Below are positions 42,730-54,441 of a DNA stretch of 64,000 nucleotides, piece by piece; the stretch's first letter is position 1; the number at the start of each line of letters is the position of its first letter. Origin of the DNA: Humulus lupulus (taxonomy: Eukaryota > Streptophyta > Magnoliopsida > Rosales > Cannabaceae); assembly GCF_963169125.1 (NCBI RefSeq), contig NC_084794.1, positions 155,320,858 through 155,384,857 of the forward strand. Direction: 5' to 3'. The position numbers and the translations under genes are program-made. A model generated the notes under the pieces. It searched no databases. It was not told the DNA's origin and saw only the letters and a program-made list of their open reading frames with translations.

Positions 42730-43915
42730 TGATATCGTTGGAATGATCAATTGTATTGTTCCATGATTCATCCACAAAGTCTTGAAAGAACTTGAAAGAA
42801 ACCTCTTGGTGGAACCTGCAAGAAGGCACTCCGACACTCAAGTTAGTAGAGATTATCTCTCTAAATCTCACAAGAAATATAGAATGAGTGAATAATGAAT
42901 CCAAGGTCCCATTTTTGGTCCCTTGAAGTGATATTTATAGATAAATAAAGTGGTTAAAGGTATGAATGGAGCTTATTGGTCCATGCCATTACACTAAACA
43001 TGGTGGAAATATCTATCTTCACAGCTTGGACCAAGTGAGATCTGACCTTATCCGAACATGTCCGACCTTCAATGTAACGACCAAAAATTCTATCCGGTTG
43101 ACCCACTAGAATACGACTGTGTATTTCTAGTGGCCAATACCCTTAAGAAATGTCAAATACTTGAAAATCGGTCGTTAAGACTACATTTAAAATATCTAAA
43201 TCCTTTGCAAAGTATTTCCAAACACTAACCAAGTTAAAATGCAAAGTCTTGGGATCCTAACAGTTTAGAACTTATAGTCTGCATGCATAAAACAGATTTA
43301 CTTGACCAACAAGTCATACTGTAACTTAGAAAAAAACTTTAGAACTAAACTTAGTAAAATTACTTATGCGAAAGACTTAGAACCCGCCAACCCTACAAGT
43401 CTGGTTAATCACAATATGCATACTTTAGATTATTTCCCCTATAGTACACTGACACTGAGACACTAGGCTTTATCTATACTTGCACATAGAGTAACTAATT
43501 GAGTTATTAAGCCTAGTAAGGAAGCAAAACATGCAACACAAAATCATAACTAGAAATATGCATCAACACATTATCCACAGTGATACATAGAAATTGAAAA
43601 TAATACGAACAATTTTTATCATCGGGACATTTTATACTAAGGTGATTAGCCTCAAAGACCTCCTCAATCAAAAGAGCTTTGCCACTCACCAACTGAGCTA
43701 GCTCAAACTTATAACATTGATACTTTCTTTAGCTCACAAACTGAGCTAGGTCAAACTTAGAACATTGCCACTCTCTGTTTGTGCTTTCATGAACAGAGAG
43801 CGAGCTCGTCTTGCTTGATTATCTTTGAACTTTTGATGCTAACCCATTGCATGTTACATTTTATTTTCAAGTATCCACGTGGAGTAGTAGATTCTAGGGA
43901 GAGATGTCTGCTACA
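42730..43915 (-). mobile_element. Probable 3' LTR of Tat element G, with an inserted LTR fragment
   Basis: On the minus strand there is a TATA-like CTATAAATATC (near 42940) followed by a leader with TTGAGTGTCGGAGTGCC, a phrase common near the 3' end of Tat-lineage LTRs, ending CCAACGATATCA. The other end would be TGTAGCAGACATC at 43915, preceded by the purine-rich GAGGGGCCATATCAA (43916-43930). About 43074-43600 looks like a truncated Tekay LTR (starts TGTAACGACC, has TTGGGATCC). Boundaries are tentative. Confidence 0.45.
43640..43775 (-). repeat. tRNA-like/SINE-like repeated A-box segment
   Basis: On the minus strand GAGCTAGCTCAGTTGGTGAG contains a perfect pol III A box (TAGCTCAGTTGG). A degenerate copy with TAGCTCAGTTTG lies 50 bases or so away inside a partial duplication. 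The B box region (GGTCTTTGAGGCTAATC) is imperfect and no CCA-stem pairing is evident, so this is not a functional tRNA gene. Confidence 0.35.
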
Positions 43916-43986
43916 TTGATATGGCCCCTCAACAAAATCCATGGGCCTAGGCTCGGCCAAGGCGGGGAGCAGTCCGCCCCGCCATA

Positions 43987-44491
43987 ATGGAGTCGAGGTC
44001 TTCTTCTAATGCTGATTCAACTAAGGTCGTTTGGCAAGCTCGCGATACAACCCCATCATTGGTCGAAGGTAATTCCATTACCCTTCCTTCTGACATGACC
44101 GAGGCACAACTGAGTCAGATGATTAGTCACCATAATTTGTCCACTATGCCTGAGTACAGGCTTCTCGGGCCTAATGAGTGCAGCGACCATTCTCCCGAGG
44201 TTTGGTAGGCTTGGAGTCCCAAACATTGCGACCCCAAGACCATACACTCACTACATGATTATTTGCTCAGCATTACCAACTAATTTTCAGGTAGCGCCAT
44301 TTCAGTTAGCTCTCAATGTCTACTGGATCATTACTAGGCTTAATGTATTGTTGAGGAGCATAGGTTGGGAACCTCCCACGCTGCGTGAGATCCATTATCT
44401 CTATCACCTCCATTTCAACCCAGACGGGAGGAACAAAGGCTTTTACCACCTTCGTGCTCATATTGGAGTGCCCAATCTGGTGTTTAGTGGG
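43987..44491 (+). pseudogene. Tat element G antisense-ORF fragment
   Basis: The ATG at 43987 begins a frame (MESRSSSNADSTKVVW). After a frame change near 44190 it shows QVAPFQLALNVYWI, GWEPPTLREIHYLYHL and NPDGRNKGFYHLR. These align with exon 1 of the element 1 antisense gene (LAPFQLPPNSYRLL, EVPTPADILYFFCLK, RGDGFYYLTR). It is cut at 44491 by the LTR of element E; the remainder would lie beyond the right window edge. Confidence 0.75.
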
Positions 44492-45486
44492 TGTTTACCG
44501 AGTTTTTTGGAAACTATAAATATATTAAGAAGCAAGAGCTAAAAATAAACAATTAGAGATGAACAATCAGAGTTTTTACGTGGTTAGGGAGTTAATGAGC
44601 CTTAGTCCACGAGTTCCTTAGAGTGATTTTGACAATGGAGTTTTCTACAAGTTTTAGCAGAGTAATTGCTTACAAAAGAAAAATCTGGGGCCTCTGCTAC
44701 AGTGCACAACTAACCCTATTTATAGGTAGTCAAGAGTAGAGGGCTTGCTCGCTAATAGGGATGTAATCATGGTTTGCTCGCTAATGGAGCCATAATACAA
44801 AGAATGTGACATAATAAAGTGTAGTTAATCTAGGCCCATTGGGCCGGCTCAGGCATGGCCAAGCCTTACAACTGCCCATTGTACGTTAGCTCAGACTGGT
44901 CTATGTGGGCTTCTAAGGGGATCCTGGGGACAGGATCTTTTAGAGTAATGGCAGTACTGTTCCCTAGGAACAATGAAAGTTCCATGCGTACCCTCTTCTG
45001 CAGGTTAGTTGAGGAGACCAACTGCCAGATTTCATGGGGACAGGTCAGCATTGGGGCTAGTTAGGCTTGCCCCATCCAGAAGTCTAGTCCGGGTTCGTTT
45101 AATAATGTCCCGGTTCACTTACCGAAGTCCTGGTTCATTCACCAGGACTCGAGTTCATTTGCCAAGATGGACATCATGACACTGAGTATCTCCCCTGGAT
45201 TCTTGATAAGGTCTATCTCCATCGACTAGTTAGTTTGCCACCTTAGTTGGCATCTCGGAGGATATAGGTAGGTCAGGACCAGGAAGATGAGTCGGGCTTG
45301 CATCTTAGTCTCGATTCCTTAGTTATGCTCAAGCCCATCGAATGTTATTGGGCTCGATGGTGCTTGGGCTATCTGGGGTTTCATCCTTCCTCGTTCACCA
45401 GGTTTAGGATGAGCCCAGACCATTTAAGAGGGCCAACGGACCCATTGGGTCATGCCACGTGTCACAGATGGAAAACAGGGATAACA
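44492..45486 (-). repeat. 3' LTR of Tat element E
   Basis: In element orientation it runs TGTTATCCCTG (45486) to CTCGGTAAACA (44492), about 995 bp. It has a minus-strand TATA box TATAAATAGGG near 44715 and a U5-like tail with CCACGTAAAAACTC. The purine tract CTTGGGGGGTAAA (45487-45499, minus) abuts the start and resembles the element 1 tract. The other LTR is outside the window. Confidence 0.7.
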
Positions 45487-45499
45487 TTTACCCCCCAAG
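45487..45499 (-). other. Polypurine tract of Tat element E
   Basis: On the minus strand CTTGGGGGGTAAA precedes TGTTATCC. Compare CTTGGGGGGAAGA in element 1. Confidence 0.7.
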
Positions 45500-46015
45500 T
45501 CTTCATCTGTGTTCACACAGTGGAGACTTGCCTCGCTCTCCCAGATCAATCTCAAATATCCCGGTTTGTTTACCAAGAGTCGGGTTCATTTACTTGGGGG
45601 CCATTTGGGCGATCCCCATCCTTTCAAATTCTCAATGTTTCAGACACGTGTCTTCTGGTAGATGGCGTGTCTACGCCAACGCCCTAAAGATCTGGAAATA
45701 ATATTTTGATTGCCCAAGTGACTGATGGGTGTCAGCACAATTCTCGAGACGTCCCATCTATACAAAAAATGTTTATTGGGTACTCGAGTGAGTTGTTTAC
45801 TGCTTCTGCACCATCTGGAACCGTTGGATGGGGATAGCCTTGAGATTTTCAACATGGACTGTTGGATGAGGTAGGTGTGGATCGTGGATTGAAGAATCTG
45901 TGATTCAGTATTCGATAAGGCCAATTGAAGCCTCTGCATCATTCAGGATCGTCGGATGGAGATAATCTTGGGATACCCACTGTGGACCGTTGTATCAAAT
46001 AGTGGATTTCTGCCC
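45500..46015 (+). other. Upstream region of element E antisense gene, with partial duplication
   Basis: Noncoding. Two related blocks (about 45795-45870 and 45925-46000) share CTGCAYCAT, ACCGTTGGATGG/ATCGTCGGATGG and GATAATCTTGGGAT, giving an imperfect direct repeat just ahead of the TATA box. Confidence 0.6.
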
Positions 46016-46023
46016 TATAAATA
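46016..46023 (+). promoter_or_regulatory. TATA box of element E antisense gene
   Basis: TATAAATA in CCC-TATAAATA-CCTC. It is followed by a 5' leader exon ending at 46302 (CCTCAA-GTAAGT) and an intron to about 46695 (ACTTCCAG), shortly before the ATG at 46706. This mirrors the layout on the minus strand of element 1. Confidence 0.6.
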
Positions 46024-46705
46024 CCTCAACAGGCTCATTTTCAAACTTTACTCATCCCATACATTCAAACTAGAGAGAAAAGAGAGCTTCGTATGTCCAC
46101 CATTACTGGAGAGATTCTCCGACGACTAATACACCTTCGAGTCCACCTATTTCCAATGAGACCTTTTTTCATTCAACTAGCAGACAACTCTATCTTGGTT
46201 CAACCAACAAATGAACTACTTCATCATCTTCTCATATTTAAGACTGAGATTCTACCGAATTTTTCTCCTGAAACCTTACGAATCTCAAATCCAATACCTC
46301 AAGTAAGTTTTCTGGTCATTTTCTCATCTTTTTGTTCCTTTTTAGTTGTTTTTATTGTCATGCTATTCCTATGACCATAAAACTGTTAGGGTTGTGACCA
46401 CCGTGTAGGGTGGTTCTAGGTAGGATAGTGGTAGACCTGAACCATAGATTTTCTAGGTGATAACTCCTATTTTTGGTTGTCCTGGATTTATTCAGATGCC
46501 TCGGGATCTTTTGGGGTGAATTATAAAATCCTTTGGCTTTTAGTCCCGACTTAAGATCCAGGGATCTCTTTTGGTCTCGGATCTAGGTCCGGAGAGGGCT
46601 TCTCTAAGAAGTTTTAGGAGAATCCCCGTACCTCAACTAGTTTTCTTCGGTTTTGGTGCTAACTGCTTGGTTCTCATTATCTTTGTTACTTCCAGATCCT
46701 TGATC

Positions 46706-47419
46706 ATGAGTCGCGACGTGACTTTATATGCAGAGGATTTTGTCTAGGTGGGCCCTGTTGTCTTGGAAGGGACCAAACTTCCCACTGGCAACACGTGGGA
46801 AATGGACGGGGAGAAGAATGAGTTTCGAAATTACTGGATGTTACACCAACTGGAAAAAGCTCTTAGAGTAGAGTCGACTCTGGGACTTTTCTACAACCGT
46901 CTGCCTTGGAAGGAGGAGAAGGCCCATACCCGCTCCACAACTATTTTGTGCGATTCCTCAAGTTTGTGGGGATCGCCCCTTTCCAGCTTCTCCCCCAGGC
47001 ATACAAATTGCTCGCGGGATGGCGCATATTCTGTGCGTCAAAGGAAGCACCCCCCCGGCCCTGCTGTTAGGCATTATTGGTTCATAACACCCGGGTTCCT
47101 CAGCGTGTGGGTAAGTTATTCTTCTTCACTTTTTTACCTAGCCTTTAGTTTTATTTACTGGACACTCACAATCCTGGAAAATAGGTCCATATGCTCAGAC
47201 TTGACTCAGTAAATTGATCCTGGATCGAAAAAAGATCTATGCCACTCTTAGTGACGAGGAGTTGGATGTGGGTGGCTTCGTGACTACGGAGAACCTTCGG
47301 CTGGTCAAGTTGATTATCGCGAACCAGTCGATAGATGCCCCTAGCTTCCTGGGGCTACAATGCAAGAGGGATCCTTCCCTAAGGAAGGAGCTGGCCCTTA
47401 TCCACATCGAGGTAATGGA
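46706..47419 (+). pseudogene. Element E antisense gene, 5' half
   Basis: The ATG at 46706 opens MSRDVTLYAEDFV, then a TAG (46745-46747). A frameshift near 46910 leads to YPLHNYFVRFLKFVGIAPF and YKLLAGWRIF, matching element 1 exon 1. A GTAAGT donor lies at about 47112. The next exon (47214-47419) has ELDVGGFVTTENLRLVKLIIANQS, matching the exon 2 segment DYRVLVTDEA...LIFPNQ. The sequence is cut by element F at 47420 in the middle of an exon. Degenerate. Confidence 0.8.
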
Positions 47420-49533
47420 TGTAATGACCCAAATTTGCTAATAAGGCTTAGGGCCTTGATTAGCGTGCCTAGAGGGCAATAAGTGAATTATTGTTATAAT
47501 ATGTGATTAGATATGCATATTTAGTTGAATTAAATATGCATGTGGGCCCCGTTTGAATATTAGGGGCATGTTTGCAAGTTTAGCCCGTTGAGGGCATAAA
47601 TGTGATAATTGTGATATATCTGTGTTGCACGATCTGAGACAGTTCTAGGGAGCGGTTAGCTAGAAAGTCACAACGGGGTCGAAAATCTGACTCAGGACGA
47701 GTCGAGGGGCATTTCGGGTACTAAATGTTTTATGGGGTTATCGGGTTATGGAAATAAACATTTGGAGATATATTTGAGGTTAGAATGTTTAGGAGGGAAA
47801 ATTGGGGAAATTTACTATTTTGCCCTCGGGGACGTTTTTGGCACCCTGAGCTTTGAGGTAACCTTAGAAGCTTAAGTTGAATAAAACAAAGTTAAGGAAA
47901 CACTCAGAACTTAGGAACCAACCCACCCACTCTATCTCTCTCTCTTATCTTCTTCCTTGGAAGCTTGGAGGTTCTTTTTGTGAAAACTAATTGGAAACTA
48001 AGAATTAAGTTAGAACTTTGGAGGCTAGGAGCTTGGAGCTTAGGAGATCAACTTAGAGAATCAACTAAGCAAGGGTAAGCTTTTAAATTATTTGAATTGT
48101 GCTTGAAATTTCTGCTGGTGTGTTAAGAGTTTTGCATGTTGGAGAGATGAAGATTCATCCTTGAGTTTGATGAGGCTTTGAGCTAGAATTCTTGTTAGGT
48201 TTTGTTGCTGAATCTATAGTATAACCTCTGTGATGATTAGTTTGGATTGTTGGCTTGATTTTGGGGTTAGTTGGATTGGTTTTTGAGGTAAAAATGGTGA
48301 GTTTTTCTAGGCTTGAGGGGTCGGGCCGCGGCGCTGTTCTTGCTGAGTCGCGACCCCTTAGAACATAGGGGTGTCTGGAATTGGAGGCGCACTGCGGCGC
48401 CCTTCAGGAAGGGCTGCAGCGCGTGTAGGCTTATTTGAGGCAGGGCCTCGGATTGAGCTGGGGGCCGCAGCATGAGCTCCTAGGGCCGTGGCGCTTAGTG
48501 CATTTTTGGGTTCTAAAGAGGTTTTAGGCTCGGGAATTCAATAGTTAAGGCTCGAAATGGATTTTATCACCCGGATTGATAGAATTCAATGTTCCGGAGA
48601 CTAAAATTATGACCCAAACTTATTTAATGGATTAGAACTTGATGGATGGATATTGTTGGTGCGTTGTGACTAGGGTTTCTGTGAGGCTCGGACTAGGGGA
48701 CTGTGCGCGGGACATCGGTGCTTGGAAAGCTTGGGATATAGGTAAGAAAACTACTGTTCCCATAGAGCTTGAGTTGCAGGGCTCGACCCTATATGACTGA
48801 GTTGTAGGGCTTGGCTTTATATGACTGTGTTGTAGGGCGTAGCCGTTTGATTGAATTTATATGTGTTTAAGTGTCTGTTTAGTTATATTATGTGTACATA
48901 TAAATGAATGAACGGCGATGGCCGGGAATGGCGAAGGCCGGGAGCAGCGTTTAGCACGTGGAGTGCGAGTAGCTAGGGCGAGACCCCAAAGGATACCTGG
49001 GATATCCTCATGCTGTGGACCGCGAACCCAGGGCCTGGTAAAGCGCCTGGGACGACATGGCCGTACGTGTATTGCCTGTTGATGGCTTGTTTATATGTTA
49101 AGTGTTTGATATGCATATACTATATGCTTGTGAGGGTTTTCTTGATGGGCTTGGCTCATGGGTGCTCTATGGTGCAGGTAAAGGCAAGGGGAAAGACGAC
49201 CAACCTTGAGTATGGTGAGCGTGTGAGCGGCGCGTACATGTCTGGTTTGCCTAGCTGCCACGGCCAGGGGTACTTTTTGGGGATGATTGTACTAAACTTA
49301 AATTTTGTCGTTTAGCCGACTCTGGTTATATTTCTGAATTGTAAATATTTCTAAACAATATTTTTGGGATCCCAAATGTTAAACGCTTTATAATTTCTAA
49401 TGAATGATTTATTTTCAAGCTTATGACTCTGATCAGGGTTTAATTATACTTTTGTCCTAAAATCCTCGATTAGCGAGTTAACTGCACATTTTAAACTCAC
49501 TTAGTAATGACTCTAAGGCAGTAGGGCGTTACA
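47420..49533 (+). repeat. 5' LTR of element F
   Basis: It runs TGTAATGACCCAAATTTGC to GTAGGGCGTTACA. It includes a GC-rich block with GTCGGGCCGCGGCGC and GAGTCGCGACCCC near 48310-48360, and two or three copies of a 30-bp GTTGTAGGGC repeat near 48770-48845. The short frames within it recur in the other LTR and are not genes. Confidence 0.95.
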
Positions 49534-49536
49534 ACT

Positions 49537-49548
49537 TGGTATCAGAGC
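49537..49548 (+). other. Primer-binding site of element F
   Basis: TGGTATCAGAGC starts three bases after the LTR end, the perfect initiator-Met tRNA primer site. Confidence 0.93.
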
Positions 49549-49873
49549 GAGCCAAGGTTTATGGTTTCTAGAGAATGACCGAACATGTACGTTCGCTGTC
49601 AGTGGAAAGCTCGACTCAGGGTTGGTTGGTAATAATTGAATTGTATATCTGATTATGTGCTTAAATGCCCTGTTTGCCTGCTTATTCCATATAGATCATG
49701 ATGAATGATTTAACGTATGCATGATGTCAGGGCATGGCCCGTTGTGTGTTATATGCTATCTATGTGTTATGTGGATTGTTGCTTATGGTTGACTGGTGTG
49801 ATTGGGAGGTGGTTTTGGATGTTGTTATCATGCCTGATGAGCGACGTCATTGATTGCAGGCATATTTGTTGAG

Positions 49874-50959
49874 ATGCCTCGACAATCATCTAGACTCTGC
49901 GGCAGTTGGGTTGAGGATGATAAACAGGGTCAGGACCCTCCACCTGCCCCACAGAATTGGCAACAGATGTTTGCCAAAATGGAAGCAAGACTACAACGAA
50001 TAGAAGAAGAACTTCGATAGTTGAGGCAATAGGCCCCTCCACAGGTCACTGGGTTGCCAATTCAGGAGGTTATGGCGCTAGTGCCAATTCAACCTATTGT
50101 GGAGAACAAGTGGGAACCTTTATATGAGAGGTTCAGAAAGCAGCATCCTCCCACCTTTGAGGGTGGACCAGACCCACTACGGGCAGAGCAGTGGATGAAT
50201 ATGATTTCCTCTATTCCCGACTTTATGAGGGTTGAGGGGAACGAGAGGGTAGCTTGTGCAAGCTACATGTTCAGAGAGGATGCCCTCATCTGGTGGGATG
50301 TAGTAGTTCAGAAGAGAAATGTGACAGCTATGACCTGGGAAGAGTTCAGGAACATCTTCAACGAGAAGTATTATAGTGTTGCAGTCCGAGCTGCGAAGGT
50401 TGATGAGTTTATCAATCTGACCCAGAACTGGTTGATCGTGACAGAGTATGCTCTTAAATTTGACCGATTGGCGAAGTTTGCGCCAGATTTAGTGCCGAAA
50501 AATGCGGCAAGAAGAGGCATTTTTGTACGAGGATTGAACGTTATGATTGCCCGTGATGTGAAGATCACCTTGGATCCAGAGACTACTACCTACGCTCAGG
50601 TTGTAGACAAGGCCCTTACAGCTGAGGGGGTCGAGGACCAGATTAGGAGAGAGAACATTATTAAGCGCGATGCCAGGAGGATGGTGCCTCATTTTATTGG
50701 ATCCAGTCGGGGTAGTGGCTCCAGTGAGTAGAAGAGGAAGGCCCCAGATTCCTTTGTTCCTCCCAGTTCAGATAGGAGGGCACGGGGTAATTCTAGTGGC
50801 CGTCAGGGCGGAAGTGACAACTAGAGGAGTTTTCTAGTGTGTTTTCGGTGCAGACGATGACATCAGGGTGAGTGTAGGATTAGGGCTTGCTTTATCTATG
50901 GGAGTGCCAATCATCTGAAGAAGGACTGCCCACAAGCCAGGAAGGAGGAGTCGAAGTAG
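49874..50959 (+). pseudogene. Element F gag
   Basis: The ATG at 49874 (MPRQSSRLCG) is in frame with all following domains. The capsid-like core shows WEPLYERFRKQHPPTFEGG, AEQWMNMI, DALIWWDVV and WEEFRNIFNEKYY. A knuckle region CFRCRR is interrupted by TGA, followed by HLKKDCP. In-frame stops are TAG at 50018, 50030, 50729, 50822 and 50957, and TGA at 50858. Confidence 0.9.
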
Positions 50960-52891
50960 GGCGACAGTCTCGCTCCTGCCAGGGTGTTTACTTTGGCTCA
51001 GACTGAGGCGGAGGCTAGCCCCTCAGTTGTGACATGTCAGATTTCTAGTGCTGGTTCTTCTTATACTGCATTGTTTGATTCGAGAGCTACTTATTCGTTT
51101 GTGTCTACTAGAGTGATAGATCAGCTGTGTAGACCTAGTGTTTTGTATGCTAGGGGTTTTCAAACTTTGTTGCCGACTGGGGAATTGGTAGTCTCTAGGA
51201 GGTGGATTAGAGCTTTACCAGTAGAGGTAGATGGTAGGGAATTGTTGGCTGATCTGATTGAGCTTGCGATGGATGACTTCGATGTGATCCTAGGGATGGA
51301 TTGGCTATCGAAGTATGGGGCAACGATTGACTGCAAGCGCAGGATGGTGACCTTTGAACTGGAAGGGGAGGTGCCCTTTGTATTTGTGGGAACAGTTAGT
51401 GGACCACGAGTACCTATGATTTCAGCATTGAAGGCTAGAGACCTGGTGCAGGGAGGTTGCATAGGGTTCATATCGAATGTTGTGGATACCTCTAGGGTTA
51501 AGTCGGTTGGACCGGGGGAGACCAGATTGGTATGCGAGTTTCCAGATTTATTTCCAGCAGATCTACCAAGGCTGCTGCCGCAGTGGGAGATTGATTTTGT
51601 TATAGATTTGGTACCAGGAGCGGAGCCAGTATCTAGGACACCTTATAGAATGGCTCCGACGGAGTTGAAGGAGTTGAAGATTCAGTTGCAAGAGTTACTG
51701 GATTTGGGATTCATCAGACCGAGTTTCTCGCCATGGGGTGCTCCAGTGTTGTTTGTCAAGAAGAAGGATGGATCTCTTAGGATGTGTATTGACTACAGGG
51801 AGCTGAACAAGTTGACCAATAAGAATAAGTATCCACTGCCTAGGATTGATGATTTGTTTGACCAGCTACAGGGAAGGACAGTGTTTTCCAAGATAGATCT
51901 CCAGTCAAGTTACCATCAGTTAAGGATCAAAGAGGAGGACATACCAAAGACTGTTTTCCGCACAAGGTATGGACAATATGAATTCCTGGTTATGTCCTTC
52001 AGATTAACCAATTCCCCAGTAGCTTTTATGGACATGATGAATAGGGTTTTCAAGGACTATTTAGATAAGTTCGTGATTTTTTTCATCGACGATATTCTGG
52101 TGTACTCTCAGTCAGAGGCAGAGCATGAGCAACATCTACGTCTGGTCTTGCAGCAGTTAAGGGAGCATAGGTTATATGCTAAGTTTAGCAAGTTCGAATT
52201 CTAGTTACTGCAAGTTACATTTCTGGGCCATTTCGTCAGTAAGGAGGGGATTCTGGTCAACCCAAGTAAGTTTGAGGTAGTGAGAGACTGGCCTAGAACG
52301 AGCAGTGTTCTTGAAGTGAGGAGTTTTCTGGGATTGGTAGGGTATCATCGGCGGTTTGTTGAGGGGTTCTCCAGGATAGCTACGCCATTAACAGAATTGA
52401 CAAAGAAGAAGACAAAGTATGTTTGGACAGACAGATGTGAGAACAGTTTCAAAGAGTTGAAGCAGCGACTGATCACCGCGCCAGTGTTGAGTCTGCCGAC
52501 AAACAACAAGAAGTTCATGGTTTATTGTGATGCTTCTAGACAGGGTTTAGGGTGTGTGCTAATGCAAGCTGGGAAGGTGATAACCTACGCATCGAGACAG
52601 TTAAAGGAGTATGAACAAAGATATCCCACGCATGATCTAGAATTGGCAGCGGTGGTATTCGAACTTAAGATTTGGAGACACTATCTGTATGGTGAGAAGT
52701 GCGAGATATACACCAACCATAAGAGTTCGAAGTACTTCTTCACTCAGAAGGATCTGAATATGTGCCAGAGACGGTGGCTAGAGTTGGTTAAGGATTATGA
52801 TTGTGACATCCTATACCATCCTGGGAAGGCTAATGTAGTGGCTGATGCATTGAGTCAGAAAGGCCCAGGACAGTTGTTCAGTTCAAGATAG
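50960..52891 (+). pseudogene. Element F protease, reverse transcriptase and RNase H
   Basis: In frame with gag. Protease reads [13 protein letters not shown]: the Gly of DSG is Arg (AGA, 51083-51085). RT has [44 protein letters not shown] and the catalytic FIDDILVYS; the usual VMPFGLTNAP is altered to [13 protein letters not shown] at 52202 replaces the Trp of KFEFW. RNase H has [11 protein letters not shown] and [17 protein letters not shown], but the third acid in TDHKS is Asn (AAC, 52715-52717). The segment ends at TAG 52889. Confidence 0.92.
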
Positions 52892-54406
52892 ATATCCGAT
52901 AAGCTAGTGGAGGAGATGACTAGAGCGGGTATAGAGTTGGTGGTTGGCCGGTTAGCCAACATCACTCTTCAGTCTACACTCCTTGAGAGGATCAAGGAAG
53001 CGCAGGAGAATGATTTCTAGTTGAAAGGTCATAGGGAGAACGTCTTAGTCGGAGCGGCTAAGGACTTCTCTGTCTCGGAGATGGGGTTACTGAGGTATAA
53101 GTGTTGGATCTGTGTTTCGATGGAATCAGATATCCGGCGAGAGATCCTAGATAAAATGCATACCACTCCCTATTCCTTACATCCAGGTACGACGAAGATG
53201 TATCAGGATTTGAGAGCTTTGTATTGGTGGTCGGGCATGAAGAGGGATGTATTGGATTATGTGGCCAAATGCTTAACTTTTCAGCAGGTCAAGGCTGAAC
53301 ATCAGAGGCCAACAGGGTTGTTGCAGCCTCTAGGGATTCCGGAGTGGAAGTGGGAGGATATTGCCATGGACTTCGTGGTTGGTATTCCAAAGACCATGGG
53401 ACAGCATGACTCGATGTGGGTGATTGTGGATAGGTACACCAAGTCCGCCCACTTTTTACCAATCAGAACGACTTATACTGTGGAGCAGTATGCTGAGTTA
53501 TATGTGAAGGAGATTGTTCGACTGCATGGGGCTCCAAGGTCAATAGTATCCGACATGGACCCCACCTTCACCTCCAAGTCCTGGGAGAGTCTGCAAAAGG
53601 CTATGGGCACACAGTTATGGTTTAGTACCCCTTATCATCCTCAGAAAGATGGTCAAACTGAGAGGATTATTCAGATACTGGAAGACATGTTACGAGCCTG
53701 TGTGCTGGATTTTGGGGGATCTTGGAGTAAGTATCTTCCCTTGATCGAGTTCTCGTATAACAACAGTTATCAGGCGACTACCGGAGTGACTCTGTATTAG
53801 ATGCTTTATGGGAGAAAGTGAAGATCACCTATCCATTGGGATGAGACCGGTGAGAGGAAATACTTAGGTCCTGAGATGGTTCAGAGGACCAATGAGGTGG
53901 TTGAGAAGATTAGAGCTCGAATTCTTACCTCCCAGAGTCGCCAGAAGAGTTACTCGGACCTGAAACACAGGAGCGTGGAGTTTCAGGTTGGTGACCATGT
54001 GTTCCTTAGGGTTTCACCTTTGAGGGGAGTGAAACGATTTGGTGTTCGGGGCAAGCTGAGCCCTAGATTTGTTGGCCCCTTTGAGATTCTGGAGCGCATT
54101 GGAGAGGTAGCTTACAGGTTGGCGATGCCTCCAGCCTTATCAGGGGTTCATGATGTGTTTTGTGTGTCCATGCTCTGCATGTATGTGTCAGATTCAACGT
54201 ATATACTGAGTTATGAGAATTTGGAGTTGGACCAGGATTTGTCATATGAAGAGAGGCCAGTTCTGATTCTTGACCAGAAGGAGAAAGTCTTGCGAAGCGA
54301 GACCATCGCCCTAGTGAAAGTGTTGTGGAAGAACAGCAAGGTTGAGGAGGCAACATGAGAACTTGAATCAGAGATGCGGGATCGGTATCCCGAGTTGTTC
54401 AGGTAA
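52892..54406 (+). pseudogene. Element F integrase and chromodomain
   Basis: Still in the same frame. Integrase has a zinc segment ending CLTFQQVKAEHQ (the final CxxC is altered) and core motifs DIAMDFVVGIP, IVSDMDPTF and DGQTERIIQ, so D, D and E are present. Downstream are GDHVFLRVSP and GPFEILERIGEVAY. A C-terminal chromodomain-like tail LRSETIALVKVLWKN...EEAT ends with TGA at 54356 where Trp is usual. Other stops: TAG 53018, TAG 53798 and TGA 53819. The natural end is TAA 54404-54406. Confidence 0.92.
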
Positions 54407-54427
54407 TTTCGAGGACGAAATTTCTGT

Positions 54428-54441
54428 AAGGAGGGGATAGT
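54428..54441 (+). other. Polypurine tract of element F
   Basis: AAGGAGGGGATAGT directly precedes the 3' LTR start TGTAATG at 54442. Confidence 0.9.

Noticed and set aside
43640..43712. Functional tRNA gene on the minus strand
   Set aside because: A box is present, but the B box is poor and no acceptor or anticodon stem could be drawn.
46748..47212. 154-codon + frame taken as one protein
   Set aside because: It mixes the true antisense-gene frame at its start with an out-of-frame stretch after a frameshift near 46910 and runs through the GTAAGT donor into the intron.
48267..48473. 68-codon minus frame repeated at 55307-55513
   Set aside because: Present in both LTRs of element F; a noncoding LTR feature, not a gene.
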